Below are positions 51,795 through 63,769 of a stretch of DNA of 64,000 bases, in pieces. The notes beneath the pieces are model-generated. The model was given only the letters and a program-made list of their open reading frames with translations. It was not told where the DNA came from and did no database searches. Location of the stretch: NCBI GenBank assembly GCA_949710005.1, contig OX453287.1, positions 22,342,285-22,406,284 of the forward strand. The letters run 5' to 3'. This stretch comes from Ricordea florida (lineage: Eukaryota; Cnidaria; Anthozoa; Corallimorpharia; Ricordeidae). Within the stretch, counting starts at the first letter, position 1. Each line of letters starts with the position of its first letter. The position numbers and the translations under genes were made by a program.

Positions 51795-52238
51795 AAATAT
51801 TCTCCAAACATATAGCAAAGGATTAATTTCATCCTGTTGTAGAATTGCAAAAAATATATGGCCATCGAAATTAAAACGAAATGAAATTTAGTATGTCTAA
51901 TCATGTAAATTTGACGTTGGGGTTGTTGGAGGCTCTCAAAGTGTCTTTGTCTTCCCCCCTTTGTGAGGCAAGTTCTTGAGCCCTTTTGTAGATTTGCAGA
52001 CTAGTAATTTAATCTTAAGGGTTTGCTATTTTTAGACCCACAGGTTAATCTACAATATTTGGTTTGGCTTAGGAGACTGACTTACATCGAGCCTATAAAT
52101 TCTTCAATGAGGGTTTAAATTCTATGCTGATTTAACCCGGTCAGCTCTTCCAAGTGGGTCTCTCTCTTTTTAGCTTAATCCACCCACCATTAAAAGTTAA
52201 AATGTAACTAATAAAACGCTTATATATATATATATATA

Positions 52239-52410
52239 TAGTTGTTGCGGGAGAAAAAAACACACAAACAAACTACAGGTTTATCCCTACAAGCCTGTTT
52301 CGTGGTTGCCCACTCATCAGGGGATCCCCTGATGAGTGGGCAACCACGAAACAGGCTTGTAGGGATAAACCTGTAGTTTTTTTGTGTGTTTTTTTCTCCC
52401 GCAACAACTA
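52239..52410. mobile_element. Foldback element with hammerhead-like core, copy 2
   Basis: Inverted arms meet at GGGGATCCCC. CTGATGAG at 52329-52336, the GTGG-GCAA-CCAC hairpin and CGAAAC at 52347-52352 repeat copy 1. Here the unpaired flank (CTTCGCTCTGCGTTCACGTA) is on the right, whereas in copy 1 it is on the left, so the two insertions are in opposite orientation. Confidence 0.75.
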
Positions 52411-52466
52411 CTTCGCTCTGCGTTCACGTATTGAGCACTGTTTTACGATTGATCAACTTTTACACT

Positions 52467-52498
<32 letters not shown>

Positions 52499-52638
52499 TT
52501 TTCAATGACAGAATGAATTTTAAATATTCATTGGTTACTAGCAATCAACCATAACGATCATTAACGCCATTTGAAATAACTCATTACAATTTGCGTATAC
52601 CTACAAGTATTACAAAATGCTGCAGCCCTTATCAGAAG

Positions 52639-52836
52639 ATCTCAATGGGGTTAACCGTTAGCCGTAAAACGGGCAAAAAAATTAGCCGTTAGGCGTAAAT
52701 TTTGGAAAATTTTAGCCGTTAGCCGTAAAAAAATGTTAACCGTTAGCCGTAAAACAGCCAAAAATATCAATCGTTAGCCGTAAAACAGCCAAACATTTTT
52801 ACCGTTAACCGTCAAAGTCACCACCCCATTGAGACC
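52639..52836. mobile_element. MITE with GGTCTCAATGGGGT ends, copy 2
   Basis: Same structure as 48830-49027: CTCAATGGGG and CCCCATTGAGACC ends around repeats of ACCGTTAGCCGTAAAAC. Confidence 0.8.
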
Positions 52837-53917
52837 CTGTTATCACAAAATGCGTAGGTTGGTGATTTATTTCAAAATGCTGCACCCTTCATTAAAAAAT
52901 GCCGCAATGGCTGTCAAAAAATGCGTAAATTATTACAAAATGCCACACAACACTCGCGGAACGTAGTTACAAGACCAATATCTATACCTTTCGTCTGGTA
53001 CCGTTTTATATTGACTCACATCTGCACGCCCAATTATCACATTCATTTCAGTGGTTCTCTATCACCTGCTGTACTCCACACAGTAGATCTATTGTGTTTC
53101 AAAATCATGCAAAATTCAAAATCCGCCAGACCTCTGGTTCGTGATGGATTTAAAGCGGAAATGTGAGTGGCTTTTTTTTTTATTGCTTTTAGCAGCGATA
53201 AATACAACATAGACAAAAATGGGACGGCCCAAACGGGAATACTTAAATATTTTTTAAATCCCTTGAAGAACGCAAAGTGTTTCCTAATATTCAGTTCTCA
53301 TTGATGAAATACTTAGAGTCCCAGAAACTTGAAAAATGTAATTTTAATGAAACATTTTTTACCCTCCTGACGTATTTATCCTTGTGCTGAATTTTTTCAG
53401 CTGTTGTTTTATTCGTTTAATTTAAAGTTTTGTTATTTTCATAATTTTCATTTCAGATCAATCAATCAGGCCAATTGACCGGTTTGGGCGTTTACGCAAG
53501 CAAATTTTAAAATGTTTGGGAATTCTGTTTCAGTAGTCGTTGAAGTTATCCGGAATAGTTTAGGCTGAAAGTCGTATTTAATTTCATCTCTATAAAATAA
53601 GGCAGGTTTTATGGTCATGTGACCGCACAGACACAATCGTGTTTCTTTGCTTTAGAACAACAGGACCCAGAATTGTTTCATTCAAGTTTAACTCATACAT
53701 AAAGACGACTTCGCTTTAGAATGACCTTCAGTAAAAGCTCTTTACAGGAGAAACAGTTCTATTAAAGTGTTAAATCCTAAAGTCTTTCTTCTTTGCTCCG
53801 TTCAACATTCATAACTCACTACATGAGTTTCGTTTGCGTGTGGTCAGTTTTCGTGGTATGCAACACAGCTGTAAAATGTTGTCACACAGCCTACTTGAGT
53901 AAACAGAGACTCAGCGC

Positions 53918-54907
53918 TCACAAGGAAAACATAGTGATTTCTGCTGCGACTCTCTGTCGCACGAAAAGCCTTTTTAAGTTCTGCCGGTAATTTGAGCTTT
54001 GAAAAGCGTAAAAAAATGGGTTTAGGCAAGAATTAGCGTATATTATAAAGCCGACAATTCGATAACCGTTGTACAAAGCCGTGTAGTTATGCAGTATGTA
54101 GAGATAGGATTTAAAAGAAATGTACACTTCAAACATAAGAAATGGCGCGTAACATAAATAATAAACCACGGTCACAGTTAAAGAAATTATAGCTAGTTTT
54201 CTTTTGATTTTTATGTCAGAATTCGCTGCGGGCACAGTGTTTGCCGAGCAGACTGTGCGGTCGATGTATATTCCTTTGAGAATCTGAAAATAGCAAAAGA
54301 ATAAACAACTAGACAAAAAGATTGCGGACACGATGGTTATCACCAAATACCAGGACATATGCGGCGCTTTTTCCAGCGTCCACGGATCCAAACATCGTCC
54401 TAAGTCTTCATCAAACTCACTCAAAATAAATCCTGGTAAGGACCAGACGGCTGCTATGATCCAAACGACAGCAATGACATGGAATACGCGACTGTACCCA
54501 AGCAAGGCACTGTTCTTCAATGGTTTCACTATTGCATTGTAACGCTCCACGGCTAAGACTACCAAACTTAGGAATGTGACTCCAACAGTAACAGCGGTGA
54601 CCGCGTACCCAGTAAAAAGCTTGCAAATGAAGTTTGCTACTGCACCAGACTTGCATTCTGCCCACAGATTGACAACCAAAGGTATCGGACACCATAAGAG
54701 GGATATAATATCTGCTGCGGCGACGTTGGCCAGTAAAACATTTGTGGTCGTGTGCATCGATCTGGTCTTGTAAACGATAGCCACCACTAAACTGTTCCCT
54801 GTTATCCCCACTACAACAATGACAAAGTACAAAACCATCATTGTAATGTTCATGGAAGACCAAGAGTTATACAGATTGCTGTAAGCTTTGACCGAATCAT
54901 TTGCCAT
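53918..54907 (-). CDS. Rhodopsin-class (class A) G-protein-coupled receptor, single exon
   Basis: The 329-residue protein has seven hydrophobic segments. TM1 holds GNSLVVAIVY (Asn 1.50) and TM2 holds LLANVAAADIISL (Asp 2.50). TM3 ends in ERY in place of DRY, the end of TM4 carries VWSLPGF, and TM6 has the weak form YYLCYAPF of the CWxP motif. TM7 holds NSCLNPFFYAF (NPxxY as NPFFY). Cysteines before TM3 (C98 region) and in extracellular loop 2 can form the usual bridge. The N-terminus has Asn-glycosylation sites and no signal peptide. Ligand is unknown; the style suggests a peptide or amine-like cnidarian receptor, but that is weak. Lack of introns is common in such receptors. Confidence 0.9.
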   Translation of the reverse strand: MANDSVKAYSNLYNSWSSMNITMMVLYFVIVVVGITGNSLVVAIVYKTRSMHTTTNVLLANVAAADIISLLWCPIPLVVNLWAECKSGAVANFICKLFTGYAVTAVTVGVTFLSLVVLAVERYNAIVKPLKNSALLGYSRVFHVIAVVWIIAAVWSLPGFILSEFDEDLGRCLDPWTLEKAPHMSWYLVITIVSAIFLSSCLFFCYFQILKGIYIDRTVCSANTVPAANSDIKIKRKLAIISLTVTVVYYLCYAPFLMFEVYISFKSYLYILHNYTALYNGYRIVGFIIYANSCLNPFFYAFQSSNYRQNLKRLFVRQRVAAEITMFSL

Positions 54908-56690
54908 TTTCCGGCTGGGAGGAAATCCAGCAAAGTGCTGTGAAGATGTACGTAGGCGACAATTTGATAGGATTTCAAACAGCTTTTATATTACCAAACG
55001 GTAGCAGTTGCCTCTCGATAATTCGGCTTCACCTGAATTATCCAATCCAATCTATTAACTACTTCTGCAGTCCATTCTGTTTTTAAGTCAAATCGTCCTA
55101 TGATTGGTTCAACCTCAATTAACTCAAAATATTTATGCAGATCCCTTCTCGAACATAAAGCCTTTCTTTTTCACAAAGGTAAAATAATGTTTTAGGGAGA
55201 GAACATATTTTGTCTTTGATAACATTGCGGATGTTTGAACGTTGAGGGACTAAAGAGTGCTTTTTTTTAAATAAAATTTTGTGTAACTTCTTATGAATCA
55301 TTAACTCCCGAGGTGCTGACATTCAGCGACTATACCAATTTTTTTTAACTCGATCGGGAATAAATCGCAACTTGATCCTCCTTTAAATTTTGATAAATCG
55401 CTATTTCAGAAACACAGTTTGATCATTGATAGCCCGTTTTTTTCCTTGGAAGTCTGGAAAATCATAAGTGATATTGTAGCTATGCACCTCGTCAAACCAA
55501 GACAAACCACCTGTGCATGCATTCATAATAACTCGGGCTTTAAGTAAACAGTTCAGACTTCCCACGGAGTTGAAGATTAAGATTTTAAAATTTATGACAG
55601 CCTTCACTGATATCTTACCTAAACATTAAAAAGGCTTACGCAAAATCGTACACACTACTTTCTGAATAATTAAGTTATTACCGTTAACAAATTAACGACA
55701 TTAGCAAACTGAATTTAATGGTATTTACTTAATGATAAAAGTTAAAGTAACTGCAAAATATTGCGTGTCGAAGCTTGGAAGTGGGTCCCGAATCCTAAGC
55801 CGAGTCATACAATGTTAAGACCAAATTAATTGCCAGTACGAGACCAAACACGGAGGTATAAAAAGACTAATTTTACATATTCCTACGATTACAAACCGAA
55901 ACACATGTCCGCCTAATGGCGCGATATTTATTAGGTTGCCAAATAAAATAAAATTGTGCCTTAGGGGGTTAATTGCTCCATTCCAAATTGGTGAATAATA
56001 CCACACTGAGAAACTTGAATGCAAACCTTATACGACCGAAATACTTGCTAGGTTAAAGAAAAAAAACTACAACTAAGATTGTTTTGGCTGTAAAATTGAT
56101 TTCGTACTTGTACAATTGTCCTGTTTCGTGTGGTCGCGCTTTAGAACCCGTTGCATAACTTTTCAACACGCGGTCTGATGAAAAGCTGTGTTGCCGTTAC
56201 AAATGCTGACCTGTTCTGCCTTATTACATAAAGAGAGAACATTACACGCCACTTTCTTAAGGGTTTAGGTGTTTGTCTTGTGAAGGAACAACCGAGGGCC
56301 CATTTAATTTCTCAAAAGGCCCGGTAGCAATTTTATTGGTTTTCAAGGTTAACCCTTTAAGTCCCAGTAGTATATCCAATTCTTATTACAATATTCACTG
56401 TTCATCGACCATTCATGTTATGAGAATAACGAAAATGATCACAAGAAAAGAGTTGTATTAATATTTTTAAAACAAATTCTCCTCACTAGTACCATAACAA
56501 ATATATGCGAAGAGTGAGGAGAAAATGAATTTTGATATTGGGGCTTAAAGGGTTCTGATAGATTCAATATCCTAAGTTAACTTGCACTTTAGGCTGGTTT
56601 GTACAAGAACCGCTGCCAAAAATTTCGGTTGATCCGACATAAACAATCAGGGATTTCAGTTCGCATATGCAGGATTGAACACCAACTGGC
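54908..56690. other. Intergenic region upstream of the GPCR
   Basis: It should contain the receptor's promoter near 54908-55100. One foldback element lies at 56347-56560. No other gene is supported. Confidence 0.5.
56347..56560. mobile_element. MITE with TTAACCCTTTAAG ends
   Basis: TTAACCCTTTAAGTCCCAGT is matched by inverted ATTGGGGCTTAAAGGGTT. The unit is about 210 bases and also has partly inverted TCTCCTCACT/GAGTGAGGAGA in the middle. Confidence 0.65.
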
Positions 56691-56696
56691 CTGACC

Positions 56697-56935
56697 AACA
56701 CTCAGGGTCTTTTTAAAAATAACTGGGGAGAAAGTGCTGCCCTTGTAATGACATCTGTCAGGAGCTCCTGCATCTGTAAATGGTTAGACTTTCTGGTCTT
56801 CTCGGATAAGAACGATAAAGCGTAGGTCCCGTCTAACAACACTTCTTCATGATAACTTAGTGTGACGTTAAAGAACCCACACACTGATCGTAAAGAGTAT
56901 ATAGGGGACCTATTTCCCGGTGTTGTGGTCTGGCC
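56697..56935 (+). mobile_element. Headless copy of the 3115-3612 SINE
   Basis: Shares GAGAAAGTGCTGCC, AATGACATCTGT, GACTTTCT.GTCTTCTCGG and ACGTTAAAGAACCCACACAC with the element at 3115-3612, in plus orientation, but lacks the tRNA-like head. Confidence 0.7.
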
Positions 56936-56946
56936 TTTGGGTTGGC

Positions 56947-57023
56947 GCCAACCTCGTTCCCAGGGTCTCTCTCTCCCCGCCCCCCAGAGCGAGGGAGAGA
57001 GAGACCCTGGGAACGAGGTTGGG
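56947..57023. repeat. Foldback element of the CTCGTTCCCAG family
   Basis: CAACCTCGTTCCCAGGGTCT and inverted AGACCCTGGGAACGAGGTTG close a hairpin with CTCTCTCCCCGCC-type loop. Same family as 22436-22503. Confidence 0.8.
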
Positions 57024-57466
57024 TTGGCATTTCACAAAGGGACAACCTCATTGCGCCTTTCTCCCTTGGATAGAATTTTCCAAGAAAAATAGGTATGTTC
57101 TATGTTCTAACATTTCCGGGCCCGCGCAAAGTTATCGGGACTTACGATAAACGGGTTCCCAGCATCACAGCCCGTCCCGCGGGACTTGTGCAACTGACGG
57201 TTAAGTTTGACTGATATTGTAGATAAGGGATTTCAGTGCGCATATGCAGGTTTGAACCATAATAAGTTTCATAGTACACGAGATGCATGGCTTCAGGCAT
57301 TGGAAGGTTTCTGCCAGCCGCCTTAATCAGTGCCATTGCCTGCCTGCATCGCAGATGTAATCTAACCCCTCACTTACTTCCTCTTCTAACCGGGGATACC
57401 AACCACATATTTAAACAGAAGAGTGTTTCTGTCAAGGAACTATCGCCTAAATGATAGTTGCCCCGC

Positions 57467-57553
57467 GGAAATTTGATGTTCTTAAACCAGATATTTACCC
57501 GAGAAGCGAAGCTTTGAGGGCAAATATGCTAGTTTTCAGAACTTCAAATTTCC
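57467..57553. repeat. Short foldback repeat
   Basis: GGAAATTTGATGTTCT and inverted AGAACTTCAAATTTCC bound a unit of about 86 bases. Downstream at 57689-57770 a T-run/A-run inverted repeat with GGCGATTTT occurs. Confidence 0.55.
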
Positions 57554-58058
57554 AAGGCTGCTCTAGGATATAGGAGTGATTTTGGGGGCTTACTCTAGTA
57601 AAGGGTAGCAAAATTCAGCTGAACCAGCTCTGGTATACGCTAAGGGTTTCAGGGTTCCAGCGGCTCATCCCCACCTAACCTGCGATCAGGCGATTTTTTT
57701 TTTGTTTTTTTTTTTTGTTTTTTTTTTCCCGCCAAAAAAACAAAAAAACCAAAAACCAAAAAAAAATCAAAGTAGGACTATGGTGAACTCGTGGATATGT
57801 TTACAAAACAGAGAAAAAAGAAATAATTTAAAAATTACCGAGGTGTTTTTTCAGAGTTGTGATTGAATGAACTTGAAGATAATTTTAATAATCTATAATC
57901 ACAACATAAAAGTGACCAGGCAGCTGAGTAGCTTTTTGAAATAAACATACAGTGAGTACATGACGCCAATCATTTGACTACACTAGGCATCAGTTATAAG
58001 GCAGGTGGCAAGCATACAGTTGTTAAAAAATTTGATAACTTAACATAAGGGTACAGGA

Positions 58059-58341
58059 TTAAATGGCACCGAAACCAAATGTAGTTCTGGTATCCTGCTG
58101 CTCACTGTCTGTGAGTTCAAAGTTTCTAACACATGTAACAGGGTCCTTCTGAATAAGGTCTGAATTTTGTTGCCATGACATTGTCAATTTTATCATCATT
58201 ATAGTTTTTGTTGTCTACAAGTCTATTCAATGTATTCAACAGAAATATCCACCTTGATTCTGCAGCTGATAATGAACAAAACCATGTAGGATAGCCCAGC
58301 TGACGAATCATACCAAACAAGTCTTTCTTGCATTTTTGCAA
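58059..58341 (-). pseudogene. Helitron-like N-terminal domain fragment
   Basis: The frame reads [20 protein letters not shown] then [15 protein letters not shown], which matches the Helitron_like_N region (LFxTxSAAExRW pattern). After a frameshift the sequence continues [16 protein letters not shown] and reaches a stop at 58059. No helicase or Rep catalytic motif is retained nearby, so this is a fragment. Confidence 0.65.
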
Positions 58342-59280
58342 AGTATGTTAGTGATGATCTTAAAATCCTTAAGACTCTCAATCCTTTATCAAGTTGAATT
58401 AGTTTATTTACATTACCATCTCATTTTAGGTTATCAGTGGTATATATATTCAGCGTTGCACTTAAAAAAATCACACTTGCCATCATTAATACAGCAATAC
58501 ATATTTGTTTTTATCCTTATAACTTCTTGTTTTTATAATGTAAATATGAGTCACACAACAGTAAGCAAAACAGGTAAGCCTATTTTTCCAACATGTCTAC
58601 TTCAACACAATCTAGTTCACTTCAAGGTAAATTCGGAAATCAATAGACAGAAAACTTTTCATTGTAACGGCTTGTGGTGTATTGTATATAATATAACGCT
58701 TAATACATTTTCTACATGACTTACTGTTTTCGAACCCTTTAATGACTTTCTTACATTGTAACCTTCGTGGTTCTCCGTCACGGCAGCCGCCTCCATATTT
58801 ACAAGTAAGTGTTGACATACTTCTTGGCCGTCCCAATACTTCTACAACTCCATTCCTGTTAGTACTAACACTTAAATCAGTAGAAAAGTCCTACATGCGA
58901 TGTTTCTTATCCAGGTTGGCCACAGAAGTTCTTCGGTTTCACATCATGGATTCGTCAATTTATCAGTAGTAGTTTCGTTCAATAACGAGTACTCATTTCG
59001 CTCATATAAGTTCTCATTCAAGTGCTCATTTCGCTCTATGAGTTCTCATCAAAGCTTACTACATTAGCAAGAGATTTTCTCATCTTCAGATCACTTTCGA
59101 GCCAACTGAAATTCATATACTGCTTGTAATCTTGGGGGCGGTCGATGGCGGTCGACGTCGGAAAAGCGAATAGTTATCATCTGTTCACGTTTAGCGCCTG
59201 GCCGAGTAAAAGGCTCATGAAATTCAGTCTCCAAGTTGGTCATTGTCCTAACTGTAAACATTTAAACTCCTTTTGACTTT

Positions 59281-59503
59281 AGTAAGACCGCTAATGAGGC
59301 CCTGTTAGTGAGGTTGTTTATGTCGCGCGTCTGAGTTTCAAACCTTTTCACGTCGCAATTTCGGAAGGTCGAAGGTCGCTGTCGTAATTTCCCGTGAGCG
59401 GCTCGTCGTTCGTCGCCATTTCAGGTCCTTTATGTCGCCGTTTCAAGGCCATGTTGCTTGTCGAAATTTCCCCCTAACAGGGCCTCGCTAATCGTCCTCT
59501 TAA
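59281..59503. mobile_element. MITE with CTAATGAGGCCCTGTTAG ends
   Basis: TAAGACCGCTAATGAGGCCC at the left is matched at the right by inverted GGGCCTCGCTAATCGTCC. The interior is rich in GTCGC and ATTTC repeats and non-coding. Confidence 0.65.
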
Positions 59504-60191
59504 CTCATTTTTGTCAGGCACAAAAAGCACAAAATTGACCACAATGGACATTTTATTTAATATCTCAACAGGTATTTACAGCAATGTGGACTACTATATC
59601 TCAATTGAAAGGGGATAAAATGGGCTTCTTATAAAAAAAAGAATCTCATCATGACATCCAATAATATTTCAGTAAAAAAATCCTAATTAGCATAAATTTG
59701 CATAATTATTCATGAGATTTGTGGAAAAAATGAAATTTTTCCAGAATGATAGGTTATTGTACAGAACTGTTAAAAAGAAAAATGTTCCTCATCATATCAG
59801 GAGAGTGTCCTGAAAATCTGGCTGAAAAAGATAAAATCTAGAATTAGATATGATTTTTTATATACAACCATGTTAGTACATGAAAATCGGCAAAAATTTT
59901 TTTTTTTTGGAAAATGTTGTTTGCAGGTGTATCTGTTTAGGGCTGGGTCTGAAAGCATTGAAAAAGGAAAAAGGGCCCCCCCTCCCCCCGAGGGACCCTC
60001 CTCCACCCCTGCCAATCATTGGCAGGCCCCACTGCTAATGCTGCACCTAACTCACAATAACGTTAATTTGGTACTAACCTAAGTCATATAAACTACAGTA
60101 TTTTTTTTGGTATTTCTTTATTTTATTATTTTTTTATTAATTATTTTTATATATCAAGAACAATGCATAATAGAGATAATAAACTATGAAT

Positions 60192-61810
60192 TTAAGTGTT
60201 GTGATACTCCCTGGTGTGAAACTCCGCAAAGCAGTTCTTATCCCCCGTCACATGCATGTAGCTCTTGTTGCATTGTGGTGCTCTGCAAAAAGAATACACC
60301 CTATTGTCAGCCTTGGTTTTCTTGTAGCACACGACACAGCGTTTCTTCTCCTTGGAGAAAACTGGAATATGCACAGTTTCGAACTCCCCCGGAGGAGGAG
60401 GAGCTGGTTTCGCTGTGCCATGTACAGGTGGTACATCATATTCAGGGAAATCACACAATTGTCTTACAAGCTCTTCCCTGAATTGAGCCAGTGAATAATC
60501 AGGTGACCTACGAAGGGCTTCATTGTCAGGAAACTTAGCCTGGTGCTCTTTGAAAAGAATAAAACTGTTAACTACAGCTATATCAATGAGGTGGAAAAAC
60601 AAAGTTTTCCACCACCTCATACACTTACGTAAGACATTATTGGTAGCTAAAATCTGATCAGATCTGTCGACTGCATTCATATATTTATTATAATTACTAA
60701 TAGTTTTGGGCTGTGGTACCACTTTAGTGCTCCACACACCAGCAGTCTTAGATTTACGGGGACGGGGATCACCATAAAACGAAGCAGGGGCGTGGGGTAC
60801 TATACAAATATAAAATAATATTATAATTGGATGTGTGTATAATCCACAGATATGCTGATATGGGCCAAAAAATAAACTTTCTCTTGCATAAATAGTACTT
60901 ATACAGTTCAAATACTGACCTGGAGGAACAGCAGGGTTAGCAGGACCACGACCAGCAGGAGCAGGAGTAGCAAAGCCATGGGGGACTACATGGAAACATA
61001 AAAATAATTATTGAAATATTTTTATCACCATGTAAATAAATAAATATGCTGGAATCATGTGCAAATGTGCAAATGAAAGTAAGAATTTTATATAATAATT
61101 TCAAATTTCTACTATTTAGGCTAAATTTATGCCAATTGAAAAATAGTTGACACACCAGGAACATCTGTATCACGGGCATCCTCCTGCGTTCCTTCTTCAT
61201 CTTCTTCAATTACTACACGCTCTCCTTCTTCATGTTCTTCTTCTTCTTCAGCACTAAGATGATTACAAACACACTTTGTTTTTACTTAGCTTTATTTAAA
61301 ATTTAATCACACAAAAAATAAGAAAACAAATGCCAATTCACAAACGCGTACACAACAAAATCAAGCAACACGACCCGATCGCATCTCTCCATGGAAACAC
61401 AACATCACTTTAGCGTCGGCTCGTATTTCGCGTCCCCTTTTGTTAGACCAAAATATCGCTCAAAAAGAAGCTTTCCTCCAAAATTATTGAGCTGTGTACT
61501 CCCGTATATGAATTCATAGATATCTTTTATGACATAGGCAAGAATTCAGACGCAAAAAAGGCATGCTAAAGAGCATATCCTCGCATTTCAAAAACCTCTG
61601 GGCAACTGCGTCACTTTGGGGAAGCCTCGTGTTCGAAAGTTTATTGATCGCTTACCTTGATTCTTCGCTCTGATTTTCGAGCTGGCGATCTAAATCGCTT
61701 TCCTCGCCACTAGACATACCACCAGGATCTTCATCGCCATCCAAAATCATCTCTAGAACGTCATTTGGATCGACATACTCGACTCGCGCTCTCTTCGACA
61801 CGGACGCCAT
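60192..61810 (-). CDS. Internally deleted piggyBac-like gene (4 exons)
   Basis: On the minus strand exons 61810-61656, 61253-61156, 60985-60920 and 60799-60192 join at GT-AG sites in frame into 308 residues. The N-terminus is acidic (MASVSKRARVEYVDPNDVLE, then SSGEESDLD), as in PGBD proteins. The last exon has the piggyBac C-terminal region YNKYMNAVDRSDQ, whose Asp corresponds to the third catalytic residue. A cysteine/histidine domain follows (CVVC, FCRAPQC, MHVTGDKNCFAEFH). The central DDE domain with the first two aspartates is missing and is replaced by short Pro/Ala exons. A transposase is therefore not expected; a relic or domesticated DNA-binding protein is possible. Confidence 0.65.
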
Positions 61811-62176
61811 ACTCACGGTCGGAAAGTGAAAAATGAAAAATTCGTCGTGTATGGCACATTTAAGTGTTTTAGCCCAAAATCGCTCGGTGATTGGCTAAGT
61901 CTATAACCTCCCTGTTCTCCAAATATGGAGGGAATCGGATGTAACGCAATTTTTTGCGAATTTTTTTCTTCCTTGGGTATATATGTACCCAAATTTTACT
62001 TGCGTGACAGAAATGAGTTAAGCTACAAAATCATTACAAACTCTGGCAACGGTACGATACACTTTCAGCGTGAACTTTCATCAACAGACTTCCGTGACTT
62101 CGGTCACGACAATTGTCGTCTTCATATCGGTGCCCCCGAGTTCTATCCGACTAATTACGCAGTGTGTCTACACTGG

Positions 62177-62242
62177 AGTGAGTGAGTGAGTGAGTGAGTG
62201 AGTGAGTGAGTGAGCGAGTGAGTGAGTGAGTGAGTGAGTGAC
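62177..62242. repeat. GAGT microsatellite
   Basis: About sixteen GAGT units with one GAGC interruption. Confidence 0.95.
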
Positions 62243-62719
62243 AATTTGCATATCGGAGTCCCCACAAAAACTCGCAAATACGCTTCGCGTATCCACGAGT
62301 TAAAAATCGCCTGATCTCAGGTTAATCCCCACCCAGTCAACCAAATGATCAGTTTCCTGGAAAATGATACCCTGTTCTTGATCCAAACTTTGTGATTTCT
62401 ACGCCCTATCCCATACTAAACTGCTTGAAAACCAAACCCTTCACAGCGGCACATACCTATATAGCCATATATGGCAGTACCCCCCCCCCCCACCCCCACT
62501 CCGGGGGAATAACTATATATCAAGCCAGAGCGATTTCAGTCATCCAAATCAATCAATGGACCACTATGACCTCATATGTGATGAATTTTTGAATTATTCA
62601 CTGCTTTGTTGTTGTCCCAAGGGAATTGGAGGTTCGGTACGAACCGACATGACGAAGCGTGAATTTAAAAGCGAAAATCAAGAAATTGGTTTTAACACCT
62701 TGAGGATTTGAGGTTTAGA
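62243..62719. other. Region upstream of the ankyrin-type gene
   Basis: Contains ATCGCCTGATCTCAGGTTAA, an inverted partner of sequence at 57676-57697, and a poly-C stretch near 62480. No gene supported; the promoter of the next gene is probably at its right end. Confidence 0.4.
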
Positions 62720-63503
62720 ATGAACAGGACAGAACAAAAAGTGGTTAATAAGAGAAAGCGTCGCAGGGTTCAGCAGAAAGTGGCGCCAACAGACCTAGAG
62801 ACCTGCGTTCAGAATGCCGACAGTGAAGAGCGTAACGCGAATAACGTTTTAGCAAATCATGATCATACGGCATTGAATCAAAAGAAAAAAAGCAATGGTC
62901 TTCTTCCTCCATTGAGAAAAGAACCCAAGAAAAGCGCCGAGTTTCAACTTACGGAGAATCGAACAGGCAGAAACACGAAGCTAGCTGTGGTGTCAGAAGA
63001 TGTTGAGAGCATTCCTCGACTTCCCGTCAGTGATGAAAAAAATATGGAACGGCGAGCGAGAACACCAAGTCCTGCCGCGAGACGAAGACACGGCAATATG
63101 GCAAGTTACGAACGAATGCTACAACTACAGAACCAAAAGCACAGTCGAAGGAAAAGTCAATTCGGTTCCTACACTAGACTGCATAGCGAAGCTGAAGACG
63201 AGCAAACCTCGAACGTGGATCCGTGCGATGAGGAATCCCAACTTGCTCTTTCAAATTCTACACTGAGAAGTCGCTCCCCTTTCGCCAGTACATCGAATCT
63301 GGATCCAAATGAAGCTCTACTACAGTATTTTGCAAAATTGTCCAGTTCTTCGGATATTGAGGACTCTTTGAATGTTGAGCACATCCTGTCTTTGTTGCGT
63401 GACGGTGCGTCGATCAATACGAGTGACCGTTTTGGACAAACCGTGCTTCATGAAGTATCAAGGAGCTGGGGAACAGATTTGGCTGAATTTATCATTCAAA
63501 AAG
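62720..63503 (+). CDS. First exon of an ankyrin-repeat protein, partial
   Basis: The frame opens at ATG 62720 (MNRTEQKVVNKRKRRRVQQK) and runs 261 residues to a donor site at AAAAG-GTCAGT (63503/63504). The first 190 residues are polar and basic, probably disordered, with SPAARRRHG and RSRSPF that look like phosphorylation targets. The end begins an ankyrin repeat (HILSLLRDGASINTSDRFGQ, then TVLHEVSRSWGTDLAEFII). The rest of the gene lies beyond the window or downstream without visible exons in the last 500 bases. TTG at 62708 is not used as start since an ATG follows. Specific family not determined; ankyrin-bearing channels or scaffolds are candidates. Confidence 0.7.
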
Positions 63504-63769
63504 GTCAGTATAACAACATTCGTTTGACTCCTAAAGAAAAACACTGCAAACCTTGCAGTGCCTGAGTTAGCGTTCTCAGAATGTGTTTACGTTACCGTAT
63601 GTTCATATGCGGCCACTTTAGACTTTTTCCACTCTTGCGTAGATTCTGTCACACGAATTTAACGTACGTATAAACTTAGAGACAATGTATATAGAATGTC
63701 CTTTATTCTCGACTTGTTACAACACTAGAGCATGGACTACACGTTAAATTTGCAGCGAGTATTTTCAAT

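Larger units (their letters stand above)
51795..53917. other. 3' side of the astacin gene and intergenic repeats
   Basis: No further gene is seen. The region contains the second foldback element, the second GGTCTCAATGGGG MITE and TA microsatellites. The short open frames here have no domain character. Confidence 0.6.

Noticed and set aside
54417-54863. 148-residue minus-strand frame over the GPCR
   Set aside because: It is an alternate frame of the receptor gene, whose own frame has all seven membrane segments and family motifs.
58612-58836. Minus-strand frame with CKYGGGCRDGEPRRLQCKK
   Set aside because: Cysteine spacing is suggestive, but there is no family match I can support and no clear exon borders.
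57660-62345. Inverted ATCAGGCGATTTT sequences as ends of one 4.6 kb transposon
   Set aside because: The motif is short, the outer sequences differ, and unrelated elements lie between, so two separate repeat copies are more likely.
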